A stretch of DNA of 16,565 nucleotides from the NCBI GenBank assembly GCA_021647145.1, contig JAKIVF010000079.1, positions 1 through 16,565 of the forward strand. Direction: 5' to 3'. The translations under genes were made by a program, and so were the position numbers. Below the pieces are notes generated by a model. It was not told the DNA's origin, did no database searches, and saw nothing but the letters and a program-made list of their open reading frames with translations. This document shows positions 6,252 through 14,132 of this stretch, in pieces. Position 1 is the first letter of the stretch, and every line of letters begins with the position of its first letter. The DNA comes from Methylococcaceae bacterium. GTDB taxonomy: Bacteria; Pseudomonadota; Gammaproteobacteria; Methylococcales; Methylomonadaceae.

Positions 6252-6842
6252 GGTAGTCAGTTAACGCCTCCACACACTATATGTTGTGTTGCTGCCAATC
6301 AAAGCCGAGCAAGAGAATGTAAATTATGCTGTGATTATTTTTTACTCTAGCACTAATTATCCTATATCTCATATTTTGCCCGTCCACAACCTCATTGTGC
6401 AAAAAAGAGAAGCTGATTGGCCCCTAATATTCAAGGCTCATGTAGAACTTAATTTTACCAAATGAAAAATAGCGTATAACTCAACCTGTAGCTTACTATG
6501 CGTCTGTTATCACGCATTCAAGACAAACAAAAATCCTGCACTAGCTGTCAAAGTTATTGGTGCGCGTTAATACAATTGAATGATGAGTAAGTATTTAACA
6601 AAAAAACTGTCTCTGTAAAGCAACACATTTACCTGTTTAAACTTTATTTTTTTTGTTAATTACCTCTCAGAAAAAAGAAAATTGTAATTACTATTTAACT
6701 TAAAATTTCAGTTCTTTACAAGTCTTTGTCACACCACCACTCCACCTCTCTATAAATTATAACTATTAATTAGGCATAATAATTGCTTATAGGTTATATT
6801 GAAATATACTTCTCAAAAATACTATTTACAAAAAATACTCCT
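6252..6842. other. Non-coding stretch without a recognised gene
   Basis: No frame with protein-like content was found on either strand. Small features only: CACAA/TTGTG hairpin near 6382, GCCAATCA and TGATTGGC as a distant inverted pair (about 6293 and 6412), and AT-rich DNA from 6600 on. The last 130 bases probably hold the promoter of the CAP-domain gene (TTGTCA at 6726 and TATAAA at 6751), but the 19-base spacing is too poor to call it. Confidence 0.5.
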
Positions 6843-8048
6843 ATGAAAAAAATACTCTTATCTTTACTTTTTTTAGCGCCAACATGGGCTAATGCAGTGT
6901 GCAATTCGACATATACCCTCCCCAACAACGAATGGCATTTAATTAGCCTTCCTTGTACCCCTGGAAATAATAATACGGTCGCAGATGTACTAGGTGATGA
7001 TATTTCTGGTACATTAGGCGAGGACTGGGCCATTTTTAAATTTGATGCCACTATTCAAAGCTATAAATCTTTGGCAAGTACAGATGTAGTTGAGCAAGGT
7101 CGAGGTTACTGGGTTATTCATTATAATGAGACCAATGACAGTAGCGTTGAATTAGATATGCCACCATCAAGTACAGCAACAGGGGCAGAACAGTCAGCTC
7201 AATGCTCTTCAGAAAATGGTTGCTTTAATATTCCACTGCATGCAAGTCAAAATGAAATTCAATTGAATATGTTAGGTTATCCTTATACAAATAACCATGC
7301 TTGGAATACTACTCAGATAGTCACCAACGGCTCATGTCAATCACCGGCATGCACAGTCAATCAAGCATCAAGTGATGATAAAAACATACTTGAAAATAAA
7401 GTTTCGCTCTATGTGGCAAATCAAGGGTATATTACTGTCAATAATTCTGGAGAATTAACACCTTGGTCTGGTTTTTGGGTTACAACTCTGGAAAATGCAT
7501 CTGAAGAAGGTCAGCCACAATTATTAATCCCAATACCAACAGACAGTGTAATTGATGAACCAAGCACTGATCATCCAATCCCTGAAATAGCAGAAATTGA
7601 TAAACTCAATATTCTGGCTTTAATCAATCAAGCAAGAAGTCAAGCAAGGTCGTGTGGATCTTCTTCTTTCTCTGCTGTACCTGCAGTGACTTGGAGTAAC
7701 AAACTCTATAAAGCTGCTTATGAGCATAGCCAAGATCTTGCAATTAGCAACACCTTTTCCCATTCTGGATCTGGAACAGAATCTGACTGGTCTGGATTCG
7801 CTTTAAACAAACAGAGCGACGTCAGCGATCGTCTAGCTACTTATGGATATAACTGGAACTCATATGGAGAAAATATTGCCGCTGGACAGAGAACTCTTGA
7901 AGATGCAATCCAAGGATGGATAGATAGCCCTGGACATTGTCAAAACATTATGAGTTCTGATGTTACCGAAATCGGGATGGCGAAAGTGATAAATTCCAGT
8001 TCAAACTATGAATATTATTGGACACAAGTTTTTAGTAGACAACGTTAA
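6843..8048 (+). CDS. Secreted CAP-domain (SCP/PR-1/YkwD-like) protein with two N-terminal beta-repeats
   Basis: I place the start at ATG 6843 because MKKILLSLLFLAPTWANA is a complete signal peptide (cleavage after residue 18); an upstream TTG would add 20 residues that spoil it. The 401-residue protein has two related modules, about residues 25-110 (WHLISLPC to GRGYWVIHY) and 136-225 (IQLNMLGYPY to WSGFWVTTL), then a Pro/Glu linker. A CAP domain occupies about 254-401 with LINQARSQARSC, H307 in FSHSG, E343 in GENIAAG and H365 in SPGHCQNIM. These match the His-Glu-His cavity residues of the family. CAP proteins are secreted and variously bind lipids, metals or act as proteases; the precise role here is unknown. 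Several Cys residues suggest disulphides. Confidence 0.85.
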   Translation: MKKILLSLLFLAPTWANAVCNSTYTLPNNEWHLISLPCTPGNNNTVADVLGDDISGTLGEDWAIFKFDATIQSYKSLASTDVVEQGRGYWVIHYNETNDSSVELDMPPSSTATGAEQSAQCSSENGCFNIPLHASQNEIQLNMLGYPYTNNHAWNTTQIVTNGSCQSPACTVNQASSDDKNILENKVSLYVANQGYITVNNSGELTPWSGFWVTTLENASEEGQPQLLIPIPTDSVIDEPSTDHPIPEIAEIDKLNILALINQARSQARSCGSSSFSAVPAVTWSNKLYKAAYEHSQDLAISNTFSHSGSGTESDWSGFALNKQSDVSDRLATYGYNWNSYGENIAAGQRTLEDAIQGWIDSPGHCQNIMSSDVTEIGMAKVINSSSNYEYYWTQVFSRQR

Positions 8049-8086
8049 GTTTTTTTGTATTAGAAATTTTTGTTTCTCTAACAAAA

Positions 8087-8118
8087 TAGCTTTAGTCGCA
8101 TAAACGCGACTAAAGCTA
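8087..8118. terminator. Strong hairpin between convergent genes, probably bidirectional
   Basis: TAGCTTTAGTCGC (8087-8099) pairs perfectly over 13 bases with GCGACTAAAGCTA (8106-8118) around the loop ATAAAC. It lies 38 bases after the CAP gene and 33 bases beyond the end of the convergent glycosyltransferase pseudogene. On the minus strand the stem is followed by ATTTTGTT, so it serves that direction best; on the plus strand the downstream T-run is weak. Confidence 0.8.
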
Positions 8119-8151
8119 CTCTTAAAGTTTTGAGCCGACAGATTACGTTAA

Positions 8152-9050
8152 TTATTGCGGTAAATTCTGACGAAAAATATCAGCCAAAAGGTCAGCGTTT
8201 TTTTCAAGATTATATTTATCAATATTCCGCTTACGAAGTTCAGGGTCAAAAGCATCTGCTAAACCTTGAGCATCAGATGGCGCAACTAACAAAAACCATC
8301 GACTCTATTTCTAATCCGTGTTGTTACGTAAGGGGTTTCCATTGACATGGCTTCCATTAATACGACAGGAATACCTTCTACAAAGCTGGGAATAGAAAAA
8401 GTATCTGTGTGTGAATATAGGTCGCGGATGCGATCTTGGTTAGCCGCTCTTTCAAAAATAATATCTTTTTCTAATCCGGTTTCTTGCACATGATTTTCTA
8501 GTAGTTGACGGTCTACACTATCACCGACGATTCTTAACCTGAATTTTTCCTCTGTTTGATAATACTATTTATTGCATCAACTAAAATATGTTGCCCTTTT
8601 GCTGAACAAAGTCTTCCCACACAGATAACCTTAAAACGCTGGGACTTGCACTGAATTTTTTGGGTTTAAAAACAGAAGGGTCAACGCCCAATCGAGCGAC
8701 TTTAAGTTTATGCAAATGTTCATAAGGGTGAGAATTTTGAAAGCTGATTCCTTGCGAAATGACTAATACAACATTTAAAACCAGACTTAATAACTTTTTC
8801 ACCTAAGTATTGGCGATCAGCATCGTAAAATTGATCAGGGCGTGAACCGTAATTGAAAAACCAAATCCAAACACTTCTTTTACAAACATTGCAATGGTAG
8901 CGACTTGGCTGCCAAGGTGTGCATGCAAATACGTTTGATTGCGAGATTGAATCCAAGTACTAATCATCAATGCTTCGGTTAAGTAAGCAACACATAAGGT
9001 TGATGAGCGATAGCGTAATCCGGCATTTTTGATATTATGAAAAAGGTGGG
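8152..9050 (-). pseudogene. GT4-family glycosyltransferase, destroyed by several frameshifts
   Basis: Minus-strand frames joined across indels give about 290 residues of a group 1 (GT4) glycosyltransferase. In order they read HNIKNAGLRYRSSTLCVAYL, YLHAHLGSQVATIAMFVKEV, ITVHGPDQFYDADR (HGP motif), CCISHFARNQLSKFSP, KVARLGVDPSVFKPK, then DIIFERAANQDRI. The donor-binding motif follows as SFVEGIPVVLMEAMSMETP (the E-x7-E pattern), and the C-terminus reads LVAPSDAQGLADAF, ending RQNLPQ. Breaks lie near 8330, 8510-8580, 8650, 8740 and 8845. The N-terminus beyond 9050 is missing. Relatives of this layout make exopolysaccharide or colanic-acid-like chains in the cytoplasm. The gene is inactive as read, unless the breaks are sequencing errors, which their number makes unlikely. 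Confidence 0.85.
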
Positions 9051-9146
9051 GGCGTTATCACACTTTTACATCCGGGTTATAAAAAATCCTATTTGAATAC
9101 GCTTAGTAGGCTTTCTGATATTTTAAAAAGTGTTGCAGATGTTTAA
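9051..9146 (+). pseudogene. Unidentified 3' coding remnant
   Basis: A plus-strand frame reads GVITLLHPGYKKSYLNTLSR then LSDILKSVADV before TAA 9144-9146. Composition and the amphipathic C-terminal helix look like the real end of a protein, but there is no start and no family is recognised. It abuts the broken 5' end of the glycosyltransferase on the other strand, so a rearrangement junction probably lies near 9050. Confidence 0.35.
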
Positions 9147-9160
9147 AAAATGCTGGATAA

Positions 9161-9331
9161 CGCTGCCGATTATCCAGCTTACGGGTTACAGCAATAAAAT
9201 ATGATAAAAATATATTTTCTAATGTTAAGAATGCTTCAAAAGCAGACAGAAATATTGTATATGATACAGTTAAAGTCAACGGTGCTATTTTTAAGTATGT
9301 ATCTGATAGCTTAAAAAAGAGAAAGACATGA
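9161..9331 (+). pseudogene. DUF4116-like repeat fragment
   Basis: The frame runs 56 codons to TGA 9329-9331. From about 9230 it reads ADRNIVYDTVKVNGAIFKYV followed by SDSLKKRK. This fits one unit of the DUF4116 repeat (D-x-x-[IV]-V-x-x-x-V-x-x-N-G-x-x-[LF]-x-Y-x-S-x-x-L-K). Complete DUF4116 proteins have many such units and no settled function. Only one unit remains here and there is no start codon or ribosome-binding site, so it is a remnant. The hairpin GCTGGATAA/TTATCCAGC (9152-9178) lies at its 5' edge. Confidence 0.45.
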
Positions 9332-9351
9332 ATGCGTGTTATTGTAAAAAT

Positions 9352-9430
9352 TCATTGAGCTTCACCTGTTATGGTTTTATCACCTTTAGTTTAATGTGAA
9401 AGATTTAAACTAATGGGAGAGGCTCAATGA
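9352..9430. repeat. Nested inverted repeats (outer 9 bp, inner 9 bp)
   Basis: TCATTGAGC (9352-9360) pairs with GCTCAATGA (9422-9430). Inside, TTAGTTTAA (9386-9394) pairs with TTAAACTAA (9405-9413) around a 10-base loop. Each pair alone could be chance in AT-rich DNA; the nesting makes a folded element more likely. Confidence 0.4.
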
Positions 9431-9439
9431 GTATAAAAT

Positions 9440-9521
9440 GCTTCCAGTTGACCATATAAAGCGACACAAATTTTTTTGCAAAAAGATGCAAAATTTCTGC
9501 CACTTTTACGTCAACTGAAGC
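9440..9521. repeat. 82-base imperfect palindrome (small structured element or MITE)
   Basis: GCTTCCAGTTGAC (9440-9452) pairs with GTCAACTGAAGC (9510-9521) over 12 bases with one bulged C. AAAGCGACA (9458-9466) pairs with TGCCACTTT (9498-9506) at 7 of 9. AAATTTTTTTGCA (9468-9480) pairs with TGCAAAATTT (9487-9496) with three extra Ts, around the loop AAAAGA. The three stems are collinear, so the whole segment folds into one long hairpin. No coding frame crosses it. From 9522 to 9710 I see only AT-rich DNA and a 9-base inverted pair at 9530 and 9647. Confidence 0.65.
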
Positions 9522-9710
9522 AGACGTTCAGGCTGTAGGATAACCTAAAAGAAGCCGTTATTCTCAAAAACTTTATTTTTTAACTTATTGATATTAAATA
9601 ACTAAATTTTACAAAAAATGAATTTTTATAGAATATAGAGGTTTTTCTACAGCCTCGTTAGGTAATAGACCGCTACCACTATTATCTAATTAGAAGTCTG
9701 AATTATCGGG

Positions 9711-9719
9711 TGGTATAAA
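9711..9719 (+). promoter_or_regulatory. Possible extended -10 promoter for the DUF805 gene
   Basis: TGGTATAAA fits an extended -10 element (TG-N-TATAAA). The region 17-18 bases upstream (TTAGAA) is a poor -35, as expected for an extended -10 promoter. Transcription would start about 10 bases before the GAGG ribosome-binding site at 9727-9730. Confidence 0.35.
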
Positions 9720-9738
9720 CTAAATTGAGGAAAAAATA

Positions 9739-10110
9739 ATGAATTGGTATTTGGACGTTCTAAAAAAGTATGCTGTATTTAGCGGGAGAGCACAACGAAA
9801 AGAATATTGGATGTTTTTTTTATTTAATACCATCATTGCACTTGTTCTTGGGTTTATAGATGGAGTAATTGGTACCTTTGATTTTGAAACAGGTCTTGGC
9901 TTGTTAGGTGGAATCTATACTTTGGCAGTTCTTCTTCCTGGGATTGCGGTGTCAGTGCGACGGCTTCATGACACTGATCGAAGTGGATGGTGGTTATTTA
10001 TTGCTTTAATCCCTATTATAGGTGCTATTATTATTTTCGTTTTTATGGTATTAGATAGCAAACCAGAAAGAAATCAATATGGAGAATATCCAAAAAAAGA
10101 AATAATCTAA
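9739..10110 (+). CDS. DUF805-family inner-membrane protein
   Basis: The 123-residue product has the two marks of DUF805 (YhaH/YhaI-like): the N-terminal F-x-G-R-x-x-R-x-E-Y-W block (FSGRAQRKEYW, residues 14-24) and RRLHDTDRSGWW at about 75-86. Three hydrophobic segments follow the usual plan: about 25-43, 52-71 and 86-106. The C-terminus is short and charged. The family is of unknown function and sits in the inner membrane. GAGG at 9727-9730 is well spaced from the ATG. It stands alone between remnant DNA on both sides, so it may itself be part of the accessory region, though it looks intact. Confidence 0.9.
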   Translation: MNWYLDVLKKYAVFSGRAQRKEYWMFFLFNTIIALVLGFIDGVIGTFDFETGLGLLGGIYTLAVLLPGIAVSVRRLHDTDRSGWWLFIALIPIIGAIIIFVFMVLDSKPERNQYGEYPKKEII

Positions 10111-10114
10111 CTTG

Positions 10115-10300
10115 GGTAAAGTCTAGTTTCTCTCCAGTCCGCTCCACACCGTCTTACATGCAGATCCGCACAGGACGTCATCACCATTATGAATAATGGA
10201 ACTTCACCCACTGAGCTTCAATCGAGACTAAACCTTGCGATTTCAGTCATTTGTTTTTTAACGCGATTTGTACTGTGCCAATCAGCGTTGAAAAGTTTCC
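10115..10300 (-). other. Possible group II intron 3'-end remnant
   Basis: On the minus strand the segment reads GGTTTAGTCTCGATTGAAGC, later CCTGTGCGGATCTGCATG and AAGACGGTGTGGAGCGG. The stretch TGTGCGGATCTGCATGTAAGA resembles the hairpin and flanks seen in domain V of some bacterial group II introns, followed by a domain VI-like tail ending next to the DUF805 stop codon. No reverse-transcriptase frame is present. The match is from memory of sequence patterns and the catalytic triad is not clear, so this is a weak call. Confidence 0.3.
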
Positions 10301-10342
10301 ACATGGTTTAGAGGGTTCTTTCCTTTTTAAGCCTGATTTTCG

Positions 10343-10573
10343 ATGTTTGACTCTGGCCAACCTATTGCTCAAACAGCCCAAGATTTGGGAGTAAATCCTA
10401 AAACAATTCTTAGCTGGATCAATAAATATTCATAACCGAAAACGGCGGTAAAAAGAACAGATGAGTCTATTTATGATGAAAACAAAGGCCTGAAAAAAGA
10501 ACTGGCGAGAATGATACAGGAGCGTGACTTATTAAAAAAGGCCACAGCGTACTTTACCAAGGAAATTGTATAA
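10343..10573 (+). pseudogene. IS3-family transposase OrfA remnant with internal stop
   Basis: The frame encodes a helix-turn-helix OrfA: FDSGQPIAQTAQDLGVNPKT then ILSWINKYS, followed by the leucine-rich coiled coil ENKGLKKELARMIQERDLLK and the ending KKATAYFTKEIV. TAA at 10433-10435 sits where this group usually has Gln (CAA), so a single C-to-T change cut the gene. The first 20 or so residues are missing or unrecognisable, and no orfB follows. It may belong to the same IS type as the orfB remnant at 925-1342. Confidence 0.8.
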
Positions 10574-10830
10574 AGTGCGCATGGGTTATGTTATCCGTAG
10601 ATTACGAAATTCAGCATAAAACTGTGTAATTTTGTGTCTGGAAAAGTGTTGACACACTAATAGACGGTATTATCCGGCAATCTCATGTCATTAATTATAA
10701 TAAGGTGTTATTTAAGAATAATTAATGAAGTCTCCCTGTATATTTATAACAAATAAAGGTTGAAAACAGCTAAAAACAGAAAAATGATTTATCATAGTGC
10801 AAAAAAATAATAAGTTTTCTAAATCCCAAC
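10574..10830. other. Non-coding stretch, possible insertion-sequence end
   Basis: No gene is seen. The words ACTGTGTAATTTTGTGTCTGG (10621-10641) and GTGTTGACACAC (10646-10657), with TGTGTC/GACACA pairing, resemble the termini of IS256-type elements, but no transposase is present. TATAAT at 10696-10701 could serve the downstream membrane-synthase gene; no matching -35 is visible. Confidence 0.3.
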
Positions 10831-13062
10831 ATGAATGCAATGCCAAAACAATTATCTGATCGTAGTTTTACTTTAATTTTACTATTTGCAGGGACATTAT
10901 TCATCAGTGCAACATTGATGTTTATTCTGCAACCGATGTTTGGAAAAATCCTCCTCCCATTGCTTGGCGGCTCTCCTGCTGTCTGGAATACCTGCATGGT
11001 GTTTTATCAGACTGTTTTATTTTTAGGCTATTTGTACGCACATTTTTTATCGTCTAAATTCAACCCTCTCCGTCAAATTCAAATTCATGCTGTGGTGATA
11101 GCAATAAGCCTGATTGCTTTACCGATTGCATTACCTGAAAACTCTTTACCTCCTACGGATAGCGATCCAACTTTTTGGATTATGTGGACTTTGGTTTTAG
11201 CCATTGGCTTACCTTTTTTTGTCGTTTCTACCACATCACCTTTATTGCAAAAATGGTTTTCTGGGGTTGGGCATCATACCAGTGAAGACCCTTATTATCT
11301 TTATGCTGCCAGTAATGCTGGCAGTATGATCGCTCTGTTAAGTTATCCTTTTTTACTAGAACCTAATATAGGTTTACTCCAACAAAAAAGTTTTTGGAGT
11401 TTTGGTTTTGGTTTTTTATGTTTATTGATTATTGCTTGTGCCTTTGTACTTTGGCGTAATCAACAAGTACCAACTATAGAAAGTTCAGCAGAGATTGAAA
11501 GTGAAGAAGATTTACCATTAACAACGCAATTACATTGGTTTGCTTTAGCTTTTGTACCATCTAGCTTATTATTGGGATTGACTAACTTTATAAGTACCGA
11601 TGTTGCATCTGTTCCGTTGCTGTGGATTATTCCTTTAACGTTATATTTACTCACTTTTATTTTTGTTTTTTCAAAATGGGCAGATAAAATCCACCCCGTT
11701 ATGGTGTGGTTACAGCCTGTTGTTTTATTACCATTTATCGCTTATTCCTTTGTAGACCCTGGCGCAATACCTTACTGGCTTAATATTATTATTCATTTAA
11801 CGGCCTTTTTTTTAGCGGTAATGGTTTGTCATGGAGAGTTGGCTAAAAATCGTCCACACACTAAGCATTTAACTCATTTTTATCTCATTATGTCTTTTGC
11901 CGGTATGTTGGGAGGAATGTTCAATACTTTTGTTGCTCCGTTTATTTTTAATGCAGTTTATGAATATCCGATTATGATTGTTGCTGCATTACTGTTAAGA
12001 CCTGGTTTACGAACACAAAAATTAGGGCAACAAGAATTATTCCCTATTTTGCTTTTATTTTTGGGGCTAGGAGTTTACTTTTTTAACGATAAACTCTCTC
12101 AAGAGCTAGTTTATGGAGTGACGAATGGACTTCTTTTATTATCTGGTTTAATTTATGCTTTTCGGTCACGTCCTGTAACTTTAGCGTTATTAACGGGAAT
12201 TATTATATTTTTCACTTTAAGCATACAAAATCTGATTTCTAATGTTCTATATCAAGAACGTAGTTTTTTTGGTGTATTATCAGTCAGAGAAAGTGTGTTA
12301 ATAGATGAAAATAAACGACCTGAAAAGTATCATGAACTCTATCATGGCACTACTAAGCATGGCGCTCAACGACTAGCTACTCATTTACAGACGACCCCTT
12401 TAACTTATTTCAGTCGACAAGGCCCAATGGGTCAATTGTTTAAAGCCTATGATAATCAAAACGATGGCTGGGAAATTGGTGTTGTTGGTTTAGGAGCGGG
12501 GGCATTAGCCTGTTATGCAAAAGACAACCAACATTGGATACAATACGAAATTGATCCTTTAGTCATTGATACCGCTCAAAATACGGATTACTTTACCTAT
12601 TTAAAACGGTGCAGTAAAAATACAACGTTTAGTGTTGGAGATGCGCGCTTATCTTTAAATAAAGAAGTTGATCAAAAATTTGACTTGCTGATGCTGGATG
12701 CGTTTAGCTCTGATTCTATTCCTATGCATCTACTAACCCGGGAAGCAATGGAGCTATACTTTGCTAAGCTTAAACCCAATGGAATATTAGCATTTCATAT
12801 TACCAATCGTCATCTGGAATTAAAAAAGGTGATTTCAGATCATGTAAAATATTTAAAGCTATCCGCTTTAATACAAGAATTTAAACCGAAGCAAGACTTA
12901 CCTTTAGTTTTTGCCACAGACTGGGTGGTGATGGCGAAACAAGATGAAGTATTAGAGCCATTGCGTATTAGTCAATTAGGAAATTGGCAAAAGCTCCCTT
13001 TATACTTTGGTGTAAAACCATGGACTGATGACTTTACTAACATTATTGAAATCTGGAAATAA
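10831..13062 (+). CDS. Fused membrane (MFS-like) and spermidine-synthase-like protein
   Basis: The 743-residue product has an N-terminal half with about 11-13 hydrophobic segments (residues 13 to about 475). Its start has the conserved look of this fusion family (LMFILQPMFGKILLPLLGGSP, then NTCMVFYQTVLFLGYLYAH). The C-terminal 230 residues form a Rossmann-type synthase domain: VVGLGAGALACYA near 550 (SAM-like glycine loop), YEIDP at 572-576, VGDAR ending near 605, and LDAFSSDSIPMHLL from 622. The last motif replaces the aminopropyltransferase pocket of true spermidine synthases, so polyamine synthesis is not assured. Family members are annotated as fused MFS/spermidine synthases and their substrate is unknown. 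The start is ATG 10831 or the ATG three codons later. The stop lies one base before lpxD. Confidence 0.85.
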   Translation: MNAMPKQLSDRSFTLILLFAGTLFISATLMFILQPMFGKILLPLLGGSPAVWNTCMVFYQTVLFLGYLYAHFLSSKFNPLRQIQIHAVVIAISLIALPIALPENSLPPTDSDPTFWIMWTLVLAIGLPFFVVSTTSPLLQKWFSGVGHHTSEDPYYLYAASNAGSMIALLSYPFLLEPNIGLLQQKSFWSFGFGFLCLLIIACAFVLWRNQQVPTIESSAEIESEEDLPLTTQLHWFALAFVPSSLLLGLTNFISTDVASVPLLWIIPLTLYLLTFIFVFSKWADKIHPVMVWLQPVVLLPFIAYSFVDPGAIPYWLNIIIHLTAFFLAVMVCHGELAKNRPHTKHLTHFYLIMSFAGMLGGMFNTFVAPFIFNAVYEYPIMIVAALLLRPGLRTQKLGQQELFPILLLFLGLGVYFFNDKLSQELVYGVTNGLLLLSGLIYAFRSRPVTLALLTGIIIFFTLSIQNLISNVLYQERSFFGVLSVRESVLIDENKRPEKYHELYHGTTKHGAQRLATHLQTTPLTYFSRQGPMGQLFKAYDNQNDGWEIGVVGLGAGALACYAKDNQHWIQYEIDPLVIDTAQNTDYFTYLKRCSKNTTFSVGDARLSLNKEVDQKFDLLMLDAFSSDSIPMHLLTREAMELYFAKLKPNGILAFHITNRHLELKKVISDHVKYLKLSALIQEFKPKQDLPLVFATDWVVMAKQDEVLEPLRISQLGNWQKLPLYFGVKPWTDDFTNIIEIWK

Positions 13063-13063
13063 T

Positions 13064-14101
13064 ATGACACTGACAGTTAAAGAACTAGCCCAACGTTGTA
13101 ATGCTAAAGTTCTAGTGGGTAATGAATCCTTAAAAATTGTATCAGCAGCAGATATTATGTCTGCTGCTGAAAATCAGGTGACTGTATTAAGTAGTAAAAA
13201 ATATACAAAATTTTTAAAAGAGACAAAGGCATCTGCTTGTTTTATTTCTAGTCAATTTTCTACGGATGATGCACCGAATGATTTGGTTTTACTATTATGT
13301 GATGACCCAGAAATTAGTTTTTTACAGGCAGTTAATGTACTTCACCCTACACCGAAACTAACTAAGTCCATTTCAAAACAAGCGGCAATTGCTGAAAATG
13401 TATCTCTTGGAAATGATATTCATCTAGGCGCTTTTTCTTCCATAGAAGAATATTCATCAATTGGTGATGGAACAGAAATATTTGCAAGTGTCAGTATCGG
13501 TCGTCATGTGACGATTGGTAAAAATTGCCGCCTCTATCCAAATGTTGTGATCTACGATAATACCCAAATAGGTAATAATGTCACCATTCACTCTGGAACA
13601 ATTATTGCGGCTGATGGCTTTGGTTATAAATATCGTAACAACGAACATGTTAAAGTGCCTCATGTTGGAAATGTGAAAATTGCAGATAATGTAGAGATTG
13701 GGGCAAATAGTTGTATAGATAGAGGCGCACTAGGCGCAAGTATCATAGGTGCAGGGACAAAAATTGATAACCTAGTACAGTTAGGACACAATATCAATGT
13801 GGGTAGAAATGTCATTATCTGTGGACAAGTGGGTATTTCAGGCTCTTGTACTCTAGGTGATGGGGTTGTATTAGCTGGAGGTTCGGCTCTTGCTGATCAT
13901 GTGACTATTGGCCGTCAAACTGTGGTTATGGCTAGAACTGGTGTTGCTAGTGACGTTGAAGCTTGTCAAACAGTTTTTGGTAGCCCTGCAAAAGATAAAA
14001 AAGTTGCTTGGCGAGAATTAGCTGCGTTAAGTAAATTGCCTGAACTGTTTAAGAGATTTAAGAATCTGCAAAATCGATTGAAAAAAATTGAGGATAAATA
14101 G
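13064..14101 (+). CDS. lpxD: UDP-3-O-(3-hydroxyacyl)glucosamine N-acyltransferase
   Basis: LpxD adds the second 3-hydroxyacyl chain, at N2, to UDP-3-O-acylglucosamine, taking it from acyl carrier protein in the cytoplasm. The product has 345 residues, like E. coli LpxD (341). Residues 1-100 form the uridine-binding domain. Residues about 105-295 are a left-handed beta helix of hexapeptide repeats. The conserved loop IAADGFGYKY (181-190) and ANSCIDRGALG (214-224) are present, and H242 in LVQLGHNINVG matches the catalytic His. A short helical tail follows. I start at ATG 13064, since the longer frame from 13028 lies inside the previous gene. The one-base gap to that gene suggests coupling. The usual bamA-skp-lpxD-fabZ-lpxA setting is absent, so this may be a second lpxD copy. 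Confidence 0.95.
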   Translation: MTLTVKELAQRCNAKVLVGNESLKIVSAADIMSAAENQVTVLSSKKYTKFLKETKASACFISSQFSTDDAPNDLVLLLCDDPEISFLQAVNVLHPTPKLTKSISKQAAIAENVSLGNDIHLGAFSSIEEYSSIGDGTEIFASVSIGRHVTIGKNCRLYPNVVIYDNTQIGNNVTIHSGTIIAADGFGYKYRNNEHVKVPHVGNVKIADNVEIGANSCIDRGALGASIIGAGTKIDNLVQLGHNINVGRNVIICGQVGISGSCTLGDGVVLAGGSALADHVTIGRQTVVMARTGVASDVEACQTVFGSPAKDKKVAWRELAALSKLPELFKRFKNLQNRLKKIEDK

Positions 14102-14132
14102 TCTTTAATTTAGCTTTCATCAAAAAAATCTA

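Noticed and set aside
6783..6842. Longer N-terminus for the CAP protein from TTG 6783
   Set aside because: It would bury the signal peptide; ATG 6843 starts it cleanly.
8130..8345. Plus-strand open frame of 71 codons
   Set aside because: It lies antisense to the readable C-terminus of the glycosyltransferase pseudogene, which has clear family motifs.
9530..9655. Inverted pair AGGCTGTAG / CTACAGCCT, with GTTAGGT next to it, as a second attC site
   Set aside because: The left outer flank has no RYYYAAC core, and a 9-base pair at this spacing is expected by chance.
10649..10673. TTGACA plus TATTAT as a promoter for the membrane-synthase gene
   Set aside because: The spacing is only 13 bases, too short for a sigma-70 promoter.
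13028..13063. Longer N-terminus for lpxD from an upstream TTG
   Set aside because: The added residues overlap the preceding gene and are not part of the LpxD family start; ATG 13064 gives the normal length.
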